This document shows, piece by piece, positions 8,908-16,905 of a DNA stretch of 64,000 bases. The notes beneath the pieces were generated by a model. It did no database searches, had not been told where the DNA came from, and worked only from the letters and a program-made list of their open reading frames with translations. Each line of letters starts with the position of its first letter. The stretch's first letter is position 1. The DNA comes from Pseudomonas sp. 10-1B. Lineage in GTDB: Bacteria > Pseudomonadota > Gammaproteobacteria > Pseudomonadales > Pseudomonadaceae. The stretch lies in assembly GCF_000935045.1 (NCBI RefSeq), contig NZ_JYKS01000001.1, positions 248,001-312,000 on the forward strand, written 5' to 3'. Made by a program: the position numbers and the translations under genes.

Positions 8908-9563
8908 TTCGAGTCGAGCTGGTGGATGAGCCTGAGAGCTTTGATGAGACAGTAAGAAAACCAGGGCTTCGCGCCATTGCCGAACTGGTAGGTGAAGAGG
9001 GCTTGTCTGCGCGCAGAGGGCGGCCCAGGAAGGTAGTGGCGCCAACACGGGAAGATATTCCCGCTGACAAGTTTCCAGCTGTGTGGACCAATGCCCTGCC
9101 GGACTTGATGGAAGCATACGGCCGTCTCTGCGCTTACATCTGTATCTATATTGAGCGAGTCACAGGCGGTGGTTCAGTGGACCATATGCTACCCAAGTCT
9201 TGTTCATGGCAGGATGTATATGAGTGGAAGAACTACCGCTTGGCCTGCACTCTTATGAATGCCCGAAAGAACAACTATCAGGATGTGCTGGATCCTTTCG
9301 AGGTCGAGGATGGGTGGTTCCGTATTGAACTGGTCAGCTATCAGGTCATCCCCGGCGAAGGTCTTGACCCGATGACCAAGGCGCAAGTGCTCGCCACTAT
9401 CGAGCGCCTGAAACTGAACGATCACGATTGTTTGAAAGTTCGTGAGGAATACGCAACAGCATTTTTCGATGGTGACATCAAATTGGACTATTTGCGGCGA
9501 CGTGCGCCGTTTTTGGCTAGGGAGATAGAGGGGCGTGCTGATGAAAGGATACTGGGCGCCTAA
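8904..9563 (+). CDS. HNH-family nuclease, Septu PtuB-like
   Basis: 219 residues, start overlapping the ATPase stop. The active-site core is GGGSVDHMLPKS (D93, H94), then WKNYRLACTLMN (N110) and NARKNNYQDVLDPF (N119, K122): a His-Asn-Asn/Lys HNH (His-Me finger) fold without the zinc-binding cysteine pairs found in many HNH proteins. Before it is a basic stretch ARRGRPRK (37-43) that could touch DNA. Predicted to cut DNA when activated or restrained by the partner ATPase. As part of a Septu-like pair it would act against phage; this is inferred from gene pairing and motifs. Confidence 0.72.
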   Translation: MIRVELVDEPESFDETVRKPGLRAIAELVGEEGLSARRGRPRKVVAPTREDIPADKFPAVWTNALPDLMEAYGRLCAYICIYIERVTGGGSVDHMLPKSCSWQDVYEWKNYRLACTLMNARKNNYQDVLDPFEVEDGWFRIELVSYQVIPGEGLDPMTKAQVLATIERLKLNDHDCLKVREEYATAFFDGDIKLDYLRRRAPFLAREIEGRADERILGA

Positions 9564-9697
9564 CACGTCGGTTGACGCCTCGCTTGGTTGTCAGACGAAG
9601 CGTAGCGACAATGCCATGTCTACAAGACAGCTCAATGAGCTCCATCAGGCGAGAACAGGTGCAGTTGAAATGTTTACGGCGCATTGTCTTATCATCG
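9564..9697. other. Junction between defence pair and regulator gene
   Basis: 134 bases open in the regulator's frame but with no ribosome site and unconvincing residues. Probably the promoter region of the regulator and the right border of the ATPase-nuclease insertion. No target duplication or attachment site was spotted by eye. Confidence 0.3.
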
Positions 9698-10726
9698 ATG
9701 CTCCTGCCACCGTTCGAGACCGCCGTGTTCAACTTCCTGGTGATTGTCTTCCCACACTTCAACGCCGCCGCGACCACCGCGTTCGTCGACCCGTTCCGGG
9801 CCGCCAACTACCTTAGCGGCGAGAGCCGCTTCCATTGGGCGTTCGCTTCGGTCGAGGGCGGTGGCATCCGTGCCTCCAACGGTATGGACCTGTTCACCCA
9901 GTCGCTGGCCAACGTGCGTGATCAGGTTTGGGACCTGGTGATGCTTTCGTGTAGTTGGGCACCTGAGCAGCACCACAGCAGTTATTTGCAGGGGGCGCTG
10001 AGAGCCTGGGCGAGCAAGGGTTGCCTGCTCGGTGGCCTGGACACCGGCACCTTCCTGTTGGCCGAAGCCGGGTTGCTCAAGGGGCGGCGGGCCACTGCGC
10101 ACTACGAACACATAGATGCCCTGCAGGAGCTCTATGCCGATGTCACCATCGTCGAAGACTTGTATGTGTTCGACCAGCAACGCATTACCTGCTGCGGCGG
10201 CGCTGCGGCTACCGACACCGCGTTGCAGCTGATTCGCAACCTGCATGGCGAGACCTTGGCCAATGAGGCGGCGCGCTATGTGTTTCATCAGCAGTTCCGG
10301 CCAGGCAGCGCCCAGCAGAACCCGGAGGCGCAGCAGCCGCTGGGGCATACCATCCCGTTGCCGGTACGCCAGGCGATAAAGCTGATGGAGCGGCACCTGG
10401 AGGAGGTCATCGGCATTCCGGCGCTGTGCGAACAGGTGGGTATTTCCCAGCGCCAGCTCGACCGCCTGTTCCGCCAGGTGGTGCACAAGAGCCCGGCGCT
10501 GTACTACCGCGACATTCGCCTGGACCGGGCGCGCGGGTTGGTCACCCAGACCGACCTGGCGCTGACCAAGGTCGGCGTCGCTTCGGGTTTCCCTAATCAG
10601 TCGCATTTCTGCCGCGTCTACCGCGAACGCTTCGGCCTGACCCCGCGCCAGGACCGCCAGGAGGGCAGGGTGCCATTCGACTACCGGGCCTGGCCGATGC
10701 ACCAGCGCGGTGTGACACGGCCATAA
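9698..10726 (+). CDS. GlxA/CdhR-type AraC-family regulator
   Basis: 342 residues from ATG 9698; the frame is open back to 9572 (ATGs at 9614 and 9632 also possible) and no start has a clear ribosome site. Residues 1-~190 are a DJ-1/PfpI (class I amidotransferase-like) domain with LLGGLDTGTFLLAEAGLL, where the usual nucleophile Cys is replaced by Thr, as in regulators that only sense ligand. Residues ~225-325 are the AraC double HTH ('IPALCEQVGISQRQLDRLF', 'KVGVASGFPNQSHFCRVYRERFG'). CdhR, GbdR and related proteins of this class control carnitine and betaine catabolism. It precedes the quaternary-amine operon in the same direction and is probably its activator. Confidence 0.8.
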   Translation: MLLPPFETAVFNFLVIVFPHFNAAATTAFVDPFRAANYLSGESRFHWAFASVEGGGIRASNGMDLFTQSLANVRDQVWDLVMLSCSWAPEQHHSSYLQGALRAWASKGCLLGGLDTGTFLLAEAGLLKGRRATAHYEHIDALQELYADVTIVEDLYVFDQQRITCCGGAAATDTALQLIRNLHGETLANEAARYVFHQQFRPGSAQQNPEAQQPLGHTIPLPVRQAIKLMERHLEEVIGIPALCEQVGISQRQLDRLFRQVVHKSPALYYRDIRLDRARGLVTQTDLALTKVGVASGFPNQSHFCRVYRERFGLTPRQDRQEGRVPFDYRAWPMHQRGVTRP

Positions 10727-10778
10727 CGGTCGTTTCCAGGCGGCACTTACCCAAAAACGACAATGTCCAGAACAGAAT

Positions 10779-10795
10779 AAAATACGGCGTATTTT
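10779..10795. promoter_or_regulatory. AT-rich palindrome in catabolic operon promoter
   Basis: AAAATAC-GGC-GTATTTT is a perfect 7-bp inverted repeat in the 157-base gap between the regulator and the Rieske oxygenase gene. A good candidate operator for the GlxA/AraC regulator or a second factor; not tested. Confidence 0.4.
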
Positions 10796-10883
10796 GCACA
10801 TTTAACCGATCGGCCCCAGACCATCATCAACCCCACAGAACGGGCAAATACCCTTTGCCCGGTACAATAAAAGGGCCGTTGAT

Positions 10884-12026
10884 ATGTCTGAGTTGCTGCA
10901 TCCTCGCCAATTCGAATCGATCAAACAGGGCTACGACCCGGATCCTTTGCTGTCCCAGTCGCTGCGTGCCGAAGCGTACGTTGAACCCGAATGGTTCCGC
11001 CTCGACCAGCAGGCCATCCTCGCGAAAAGCTGGCAGTGGGTTTGTCACGTCGAGAAGGTTCGCGAACCTGGCAGCTACACCACCGTCGATATCGCCGGGC
11101 ATCCGATCGCCGTAGTCCGTGACCAGGACGGCAGCCTGCGTGCGTTCTACAACGTCTGCAAGCACCGTGCTCATCCGGTGCTGCAAGGTGAAGGCAAGAC
11201 CCGCCGGATCGTCTGCCCTTACCATTCCTGGTGCTATGGCCTGAACGGCAACCTGGTCGCGGCCCCGCATGTCGGCGGCTTGAAAGACTTCAACAAGGAA
11301 GAGATCCACCTGACGCCGGTTCAGGTCGAGGAATTCTGTGGCTTCGTCTACGTCAACCTGGACCCACAGGCTGCGCCCCTGCGCGAGCAATCCGGTGACC
11401 TGGCCAAGGAGATCCTGCACTGGGCGCCGGACATCGAGAAGCTCACCTTTGCCCACCGCCTGACCTACGAGATCAAGTCCAACTGGAAGAACGTGGTCGA
11501 CAACTTCCTCGAGTGCTACCACTGCCCGACCGCGCACAAGGACTTCTGCACCCTGGTCGACATGGACACCTACAAGGTGCAGACCCATGGCATCTACTCC
11601 AGCCACATGGCCGAAGCCGGCAAGGGCCAGAACTCGGCCTACGACGTGTCCAAGGCTAGCGTGCGCACCCACGCGGTCTGGTGGCTGTGGCCCAACACCT
11701 GCCTGATGCGCTACCCAGGTCGCAGCTCGATGATCGTCCTGAATATCGTGCCTATGGGCCCGGACCGCACCTTTGAAACCTATGACTTCTTCCTGGAGAC
11801 GCCCGAGCCGGACGACATGGAAAAAGAGGCCATTCGTTACCTGGATGAGGTGCTGCAGGTGGAGGACATCTCGCTGGTCGAGAACGTTCAGCGCGGCATG
11901 CAAACCCCTGCATTCGATCAGGGACGCATCGTCACTGACCCGAATGGCTCCGGTAAATCCGAGCATGCCTTGCATCACTTCCACGGGCTGGTGCTCGAGG
12001 CTTACGCACGCTGTGTGAAGCCATGA
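10884..12026 (+). CDS. Rieske oxygenase alpha subunit, CntA/GbcA-like (quaternary-amine monooxygenase)
   Basis: 380 residues. The Rieske [2Fe-2S] centre is CKH (C92, H94) and CPYH (C111, H114) with C-x-H-x16-C-x2-H spacing. The catalytic iron site is DNFLECYHCPTAH with H213 and H218; the residue three before the first His, normally the bridging Asp, is Glu (E210), a feature reported for carnitine monooxygenase CntA. Likely oxidises a trimethylammonium compound, either by C-N cleavage (CntA: carnitine to trimethylamine and malic semialdehyde) or demethylation (GbcA: glycine betaine to dimethylglycine). Electrons should come from the reductase at 16906-17859. First gene of the operon; the SDR gene overlaps its stop (ATGA). 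Confidence 0.82.
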   Translation: MSELLHPRQFESIKQGYDPDPLLSQSLRAEAYVEPEWFRLDQQAILAKSWQWVCHVEKVREPGSYTTVDIAGHPIAVVRDQDGSLRAFYNVCKHRAHPVLQGEGKTRRIVCPYHSWCYGLNGNLVAAPHVGGLKDFNKEEIHLTPVQVEEFCGFVYVNLDPQAAPLREQSGDLAKEILHWAPDIEKLTFAHRLTYEIKSNWKNVVDNFLECYHCPTAHKDFCTLVDMDTYKVQTHGIYSSHMAEAGKGQNSAYDVSKASVRTHAVWWLWPNTCLMRYPGRSSMIVLNIVPMGPDRTFETYDFFLETPEPDDMEKEAIRYLDEVLQVEDISLVENVQRGMQTPAFDQGRIVTDPNGSGKSEHALHHFHGLVLEAYARCVKP

Positions 12027-12781
12027 GCGGCGGCGGCCTGAACGGGAAGATCGCCTTTGTCAGCGGCGGCACGGGCGGCATTGGCAGGGCTGTGTGCGAG
12101 CGATTGCTCAAGGAAGGGGCTGTGGTCTATGCCGCCGACCTTGCGCAGCAGCATCCTGTGCCAGGGGCGACGCCGGTGCCGTTGAATGTCGCCGACGAAG
12201 CGCAGGTGCAGGCGGCGATGCAGCAGGTGGCCCGGGAGCATGGGCGGCTCGATGTGCTGGTGAATGCCGCCGGCATCGAGGTCGAGCACAGCATCGAGCA
12301 CACCACCCTGGAGGTGTGGAACCGGGTATTCGCGGTCAACGTCACCGGTACCTTCCTGGTCAGCAAGCATGCCTTGCCGTTGCTGCGCGAAAGCAACGGC
12401 GCCAGCGTGATCAACTTCGGCTCCTATGACGGCTTCATCGCCGACCCAGGGCTGGCGGCCTACTGCGCGAGCAAAGGCGCTGTGCATGCCCTGACCCGTG
12501 CCATGGCTTGCGACCACGGCCCCGAAGGGATCCGCGTCAATGCCGTATGCCCCGGTTACATCGACACGCCGATGCTGCGCAGTTTCTTCCAGGGCCATGG
12601 CGACATCGCCAGCCTGGAAAGCGCGGTGCGCGACGTACACCCGACCCGGCGCTATGGCACCCCGGACGATGTCGCCAACCTCGTGTACTGGCTGGCCAGT
12701 GACGAGGCCCGCTATGCCAGCGGGCAGCTGTGGATCCTCGACGGCGGCCTGACCGCCCAAGTCCAACAAATGAAACTGTGA
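12023..12781 (+). CDS. Short-chain dehydrogenase/reductase
   Basis: 252 residues. Classical SDR: cofactor loop SGGTGGIGRA (near residue 15), NAAG, active-site Ser in INFGSYDG and YCASK (Tyr, Lys), with C-terminal SGQLWILDGG. Probably NAD(P)-dependent oxidation of a secondary alcohol. In a carnitine-like pathway an SDR of this size is known as D-carnitine dehydrogenase in Agrobacterium; here that is one possibility only. ATGA overlap with the oxygenase gene and an 8-base gap to the cleavage-enzyme gene place it inside the operon. Confidence 0.8.
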   Translation: MSGGGLNGKIAFVSGGTGGIGRAVCERLLKEGAVVYAADLAQQHPVPGATPVPLNVADEAQVQAAMQQVAREHGRLDVLVNAAGIEVEHSIEHTTLEVWNRVFAVNVTGTFLVSKHALPLLRESNGASVINFGSYDGFIADPGLAAYCASKGAVHALTRAMACDHGPEGIRVNAVCPGYIDTPMLRSFFQGHGDIASLESAVRDVHPTRRYGTPDDVANLVYWLASDEARYASGQLWILDGGLTAQVQQMKL

Positions 12782-12789
12782 GCCTCGCC

Positions 12790-13719
12790 ATGCCAAAATC
12801 CGTCATCATCACCTGCGCCACCACCGGTGGCGTACACACCCCGACCATGTCGCAATACCTGCCGATCACCCCTCAGCAGATCGCCGATTCGTCCATTGAG
12901 GCCGCCAACGCCGGCGCGTCGATTATCCACTTGCATGCCCGTAACCCTGAGACCGGCAAACCCGATCCCCGTCCAGAGCTGTTCCAGGACTTCATGGGGC
13001 AGATCCACCGCCAGAGCGATGCGGTGCTGAACGTGTCCACCGGCGGTGGCCTGGGCATGACCCGCGAAGAGCGTCTTCGTGCTGCCTTGGCGGTCAGCCC
13101 GGAAATGGCTTCGCTGAACGTCGGCTCGATGAACTTCGGCATCTTCCCGATGAAGGCCAAGTACTCGAACTGGAAGCATGACTGGGAGCCAGCGTTCCTC
13201 GACAGCACCCGCGACTTCATTTTCCGCAACACCTTTGCCGACATCGAATACATCGTCAAGGAGCTGGGCGACGGCCATGGCACCCGCTTCGAGTTCGAAT
13301 GCTACGACCTCGGCCACCTGTACAACCTGGCGTGGGTCATCGACCAGGGCTGGGTCAAGCCACCGTTCCTGATCCAGATCGTGTTCGGCGTGCTGGGTGG
13401 CGTGGGCGCGGACCTGGACAACCTGATGCACATGCATACCGTGGCGCAGAAGCTGTTCGGCAAGGACTACGAGTGGTCGGTACTGGCCGCGGGCAAGCAC
13501 CAGATGGCATTCGCCACCCAGGCGGCGATGCTCGGCGGCAACGTGCGGGTCGGCCTGGAAGACAGCCTGTTCATCGGCGCCGGCGAGAAGGCCAAGAGCA
13601 ATGCCGAGCAGGTGCTGAAGATCCGCTCGATCGTCGAGAACCTCGGGCTCCAGGTAGCCACGCCCGCAGAAGCCAGGGCGCGCCTTGGATTGAAAGGTCG
13701 CGACCAGATCACCTTGTGA
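12790..13719 (+). CDS. Beta-keto acid cleavage enzyme (DUF849/BKACE), 3-dehydrocarnitine cleavage type
   Basis: 309 residues from ATG 12790. BKACE family: early IITCATTGG, zinc-site HLHAR, NVSTGGG and SLNVGSMNFG, and the late 'VRVGLEDSLF' segment. In Pseudomonas carnitine operons the homologue (CdhC) transfers the trimethylammonioacetyl part of 3-dehydrocarnitine to CoA using acetyl-CoA, giving betainyl-CoA and acetoacetate. The carnitine-dehydrogenase and thioesterase homologues in the same operon support this reaction. Frame extends upstream to 12730 but that part overlaps the SDR gene and has no ribosome site. Confidence 0.82.
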   Translation: MPKSVIITCATTGGVHTPTMSQYLPITPQQIADSSIEAANAGASIIHLHARNPETGKPDPRPELFQDFMGQIHRQSDAVLNVSTGGGLGMTREERLRAALAVSPEMASLNVGSMNFGIFPMKAKYSNWKHDWEPAFLDSTRDFIFRNTFADIEYIVKELGDGHGTRFEFECYDLGHLYNLAWVIDQGWVKPPFLIQIVFGVLGGVGADLDNLMHMHTVAQKLFGKDYEWSVLAAGKHQMAFATQAAMLGGNVRVGLEDSLFIGAGEKAKSNAEQVLKIRSIVENLGLQVATPAEARARLGLKGRDQITL

Positions 13720-13739
13720 TTCGTGATTGGGGATACGCC

Positions 13740-15161
13740 ATGCATACCAGAATGTTGATCAACGGCGAGCTCGTTGAAGGCGCCGCTGCGCCCCTGGCTG
13801 TCATCGACCCGTCCAGCGGGGAGGAAATCGTCAGCGTTCGCCAGGCTGACGAAGCACAGTTGGACTGTGCCGTGCGCAGCGCGCAGGAAGCCTTCGAGCG
13901 CTATTCGAAGACCACCCCGGCACAGCGTGCCGGGCTGTTGCAGGACATTGCCGAGGTGATCGGGCAACATGCCGAAGAGCTGGCTGCGCTGGAAAGCCAG
14001 AACGTTGGCAAGCCCTGGCCATCGGCACTCGAGGATGAGATGCCGCTGACCCTCGATACCTTCCGTTTCTTTGCCGGCGCGGCGCGCACCCTGGCCGGTG
14101 TGGCGGCTGGCGAATATGTGGCAGGGCACACCAGCCTGATCCGGCGCGACCCGATCGGCCCGGTGGCGGCCATTGCACCGTGGAACTACCCGCTGATGAT
14201 GGCGGCCTGGAAGCTTGCGGCGCCGCTGGCCGCCGGTTGCAGCGTGGTGCTCAAGCCCTCGGAACTCACCCCGCTGTCGACCTTGCGGCTGGGGCAATTG
14301 TTGGCAGAGGTAGTGCCCAAGGGGGTCGTCAATATCGTGCACGGGGTGGGCAGTTCGCTCGGTGCCCGCCTGATCAATGCCGACGGCATCGAAGCCGTGA
14401 GCATCACCGGCTCGCCAGCTACCGGCAGCGCGGCCATGCGCGCCGCGGCACAGCAGATGCGCCAGGTGCATGTCGAGCTGGGCGGCAAGGCCCCGGTGAT
14501 CGTCTATGAAGACGCCGATATCGACAAGCTGGTCGCCACCTTGCGCGCCACGGCGTTCTTCAATGCCGGCCAGGACTGCGCCCAGCCTTGCCGGGTGCTG
14601 GTGGCCAGCAAGGTCTATGAGCGGGTCGTCAGTGCCCTGGCCGAAGCCGCCTCGTCGATCAAGGTCGGCGCACCGCGGGCAATCGGCACCGAGATGGGGC
14701 CACTGGTGAGCGAGCTGCACCGGCAACGGGTGGCGGGGTTCGTCGACCGCGCCCGGGCCTATGCCGAGGTGGTCACCGGCGGCACGGTGCAGCCCGGCGG
14801 CGGTTTCTTCTACAGCCCGACCGTGGTTGCCGATGTCGACCATCACGCTGAAATCGCCACCCAGGAGCTGTTCGGCCCGGTGATTTCGCTGTCGCGCTTC
14901 ACCCCGGATCAGGACCCGGTGGCGATCGCCAATGCCACCCGTTATGGCCTGGCTTCGTCGCTGTGGACTCGTGACAGTGGCCGCGCCATGGAGGCCAGCA
15001 GCCGGCTGCGTTACGGCTTTACCTGGGTCAATACCCACGGCGTTGCCACGCCGGAAATGCCCTGGGCGGCCATGAAAGGTTCAGGCCACGGTTGCGACAT
15101 GTCGGTGTTCGCGCTGGACGCCTACACCAGTGTCCGCCACGTCATGCTCGCACACGGGTGA
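13740..15161 (+). CDS. NAD(P)-dependent aldehyde dehydrogenase
   Basis: 473 residues from ATG 13740; the open frame extends back to 13299 inside the previous gene and is not used. Aldehyde dehydrogenase fold: APWNYPLMMAAWK near residue 145, GSPATGS cofactor loop, catalytic Glu in VELGGKAP and catalytic Cys in NAGQDCAQPC. Closest in look to betaine-aldehyde / gamma-aminobutyraldehyde dehydrogenases. If the Rieske enzyme cleaves a carnitine-type substrate, this could oxidise malic semialdehyde to malate; if the substrate is another betaine, it would oxidise a trimethylammonio-aldehyde. Both are inference. It lies 20 bases after the cleavage-enzyme gene. Confidence 0.85.
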   Translation: MHTRMLINGELVEGAAAPLAVIDPSSGEEIVSVRQADEAQLDCAVRSAQEAFERYSKTTPAQRAGLLQDIAEVIGQHAEELAALESQNVGKPWPSALEDEMPLTLDTFRFFAGAARTLAGVAAGEYVAGHTSLIRRDPIGPVAAIAPWNYPLMMAAWKLAAPLAAGCSVVLKPSELTPLSTLRLGQLLAEVVPKGVVNIVHGVGSSLGARLINADGIEAVSITGSPATGSAAMRAAAQQMRQVHVELGGKAPVIVYEDADIDKLVATLRATAFFNAGQDCAQPCRVLVASKVYERVVSALAEAASSIKVGAPRAIGTEMGPLVSELHRQRVAGFVDRARAYAEVVTGGTVQPGGGFFYSPTVVADVDHHAEIATQELFGPVISLSRFTPDQDPVAIANATRYGLASSLWTRDSGRAMEASSRLRYGFTWVNTHGVATPEMPWAAMKGSGHGCDMSVFALDAYTSVRHVMLAHG

Positions 15162-15166
15162 TCAGC

Positions 15167-15916
15167 ATGGACCAATCAGCCGTGATCGTAACAGGTGGCA
15201 GCCGCGGTATCGGCTTGGCCATCGTCGAGAAATTCGTGGCGCTGGGGCGGCAGGTGGTCACCTGCGGGCGTGGCGCCAGGCCCGGGCATCTGGATGGTTC
15301 GGTGGAATGGGTGCAGGCCGATGTATCCCGCGCTGCAGATGCCCGCTACATCGTCGAGCGCGCCGAGCAGCGCTGCGGCCGGGTGGGCGTGCTGGTCAAC
15401 AACGCGGGTGTGCAGGTCGAGAAGACCGTGCTGGAAAGCACCGATGCCGATTGGGACGAAGTCATGGGGATCAATGCCCGCGGCACCTTCAACCTGTGTC
15501 GGGCGGTGTTGCCGGGCATGCTCGAACAGGGTGGCTCGATCATCAACCTGGGCTCGATCTCCGGGCAGACCGCCGACCCGTCCATGGCGATCTACAACGC
15601 CTCGAAAGCGTTCGTGCATGGGCTGACCCGCTCCATCGCGGTCGACCACGGCCCGCAGGTGCGCTGCAACGCGGTGTGCCCGGGCTGGATCATGACGGCG
15701 ATGGCCGAAGATGCCTTCGCCATGGCGGCGGACCCGGCAAGCGCCAAGGCCGACGCCCTGGCGCGCCACCCGGCCGGCCGCTTTGGCCAACCTGAGGATA
15801 TTGCCGAGACCGTGGCTTGGCTGGCCTGCGACGCGGCGCGCTTCATTACCGGGCAGTGCATCGTCGTCGATGGCGGCCTGACCAGTGCATCCCCTCTACA
15901 ACCGAGGTTTTTCTGA
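15167..15916 (+). CDS. Second short-chain dehydrogenase/reductase of the operon
   Basis: 249 residues, ATG 15167. Classical SDR with VTGGSRGIG near the N-terminus, NNAG, active-site Ser in NLGSISGQ and YNASK, and ITGQCIVVDGG at the end. Different enough from the first SDR to suggest another substrate or stereochemistry. It starts six bases after the aldehyde dehydrogenase stop, and its own stop overlaps the next start (TGATG). Substrate unknown; candidates are a hydroxy-betaine or D-carnitine. Confidence 0.8.
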   Translation: MDQSAVIVTGGSRGIGLAIVEKFVALGRQVVTCGRGARPGHLDGSVEWVQADVSRAADARYIVERAEQRCGRVGVLVNNAGVQVEKTVLESTDADWDEVMGINARGTFNLCRAVLPGMLEQGGSIINLGSISGQTADPSMAIYNASKAFVHGLTRSIAVDHGPQVRCNAVCPGWIMTAMAEDAFAMAADPASAKADALARHPAGRFGQPEDIAETVAWLACDAARFITGQCIVVDGGLTSASPLQPRFF

Positions 15917-16848
15917 TGAGTGAATTTCAAAATGTCGCAGTGATTGGCGCGGGCGTGATCGGTGCCAGCTGGGCTGCGCTGTTTCTGGCATCCGGGCGTA
16001 ACGTCGCCGTGTATGACCCGTCGCCGACCCTGGAAGCCGATGTGCGTAGCTACATCGACAATGCCTGGCCGACGCTGCGTGAGCTGGGCCTGGCGAATGC
16101 CGAACCGGGCCAGTTGAGCTTCCATGGCGATGTCGCCAGCGCCGTACAGAACGCCGATTTCGTGCAGGAAAGCGTACCGGAGCGGATCGCCATCAAGCAC
16201 GAGCTGTTCGCCAAGCTGGAAGCCGCCCTCAAACCCGGTGCCATCGTGGCTTCGTCCGCGTCCGGCTTGCGCCTGGGCGAGATGCAGGCGGGGTGGAACA
16301 ACCCCTCGCATTTCATCCTTGGCCATCCGTTCAACCCACCACACCTGATCCCGCTGGTCGAGGTCATGGGCAACGACAAGACCGCTGCGGGCGTAGTCGA
16401 GCAGGCCGAGCGGTTCTATGAACTGGTCGGGAAAGTGACGATTCGGGTCAACCGCGAAGTGAAGGGGCATGTCGCCAACCGCCTGCAGGCTGCGCTGTGG
16501 CGGGAAGCCATTCATCTGGTCAAGAGCGGCGTCGCCAGCGTGGAAGACGTCGATAAAGCGGTATGGGCGGGGCCCGGCCTGCGCTGGGCAGCGATGGGGC
16601 CGACCCTGCTGTTCCACCTCGGCGGCGGCTCGGAAGGCCTCACTTCCTTCTGCCAGAAATACACCGACAGCTTCAACGGCTGGTGGGATGACCTGGGCGA
16701 TCCACGCCTGGATGCCGAAACGGCCGCGATGCTGGTGGCGGGTGTCCATCAGGAAGCCGGCACCGACAGCTGGGCATCACTCGCGACCCAGCGGGATGAC
16801 TTGATCACTCACATGTTGAAGGCAACCGCGCCAATGCGGCGCCGTTGA
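15916..16848 (+). CDS. L-carnitine dehydrogenase-like 3-hydroxyacyl-CoA dehydrogenase family protein
   Basis: 310 residues. N-terminal Rossmann motif VAVIGAGVIGASWAALF; central GHPFNPPHLIPLVEV holds the active-site His-Glu region of the family; then EVKGHVANRLQAALWREA. The length matches single-domain carnitine 3-dehydrogenases (CdhA/LcdH), which oxidise L-carnitine to 3-dehydrocarnitine with NAD. The BKACE gene upstream and thioesterase downstream are its usual partners, so it supplies or shares the 3-dehydrocarnitine step. Confidence 0.83.
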   Translation: MSEFQNVAVIGAGVIGASWAALFLASGRNVAVYDPSPTLEADVRSYIDNAWPTLRELGLANAEPGQLSFHGDVASAVQNADFVQESVPERIAIKHELFAKLEAALKPGAIVASSASGLRLGEMQAGWNNPSHFILGHPFNPPHLIPLVEVMGNDKTAAGVVEQAERFYELVGKVTIRVNREVKGHVANRLQAALWREAIHLVKSGVASVEDVDKAVWAGPGLRWAAMGPTLLFHLGGGSEGLTSFCQKYTDSFNGWWDDLGDPRLDAETAAMLVAGVHQEAGTDSWASLATQRDDLITHMLKATAPMRRR

Positions 16849-16853
16849 GTTTG

Positions 16854-16880
16854 GGCCCGAGACGCATACCGTCTCGGGCC
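16854..16880. terminator. Strong intra-operon hairpin without U-run
   Basis: GGCCCGAGACG pairs perfectly with CGTCTCGGGCC across a five-base loop (CATAC), in the 57-base gap between the dehydrogenase and reductase genes. No run of T follows (AGTTTGCC), so it may weaken read-through or protect the upstream mRNA rather than stop transcription. Confidence 0.5.
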
Positions 16881-16905
16881 AGTTTGCCGTTGCGTGAGGT
16901 TTGCC

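Noticed and set aside
2969..9563. SNF2 helicase plus ATPase-nuclease as one DISARM/BREX-like system
   Set aside because: The helicase is divergent, separated by an HTH gene, looks like the core pseudomonad RapA-like protein, and no methylase or other partner genes are present.
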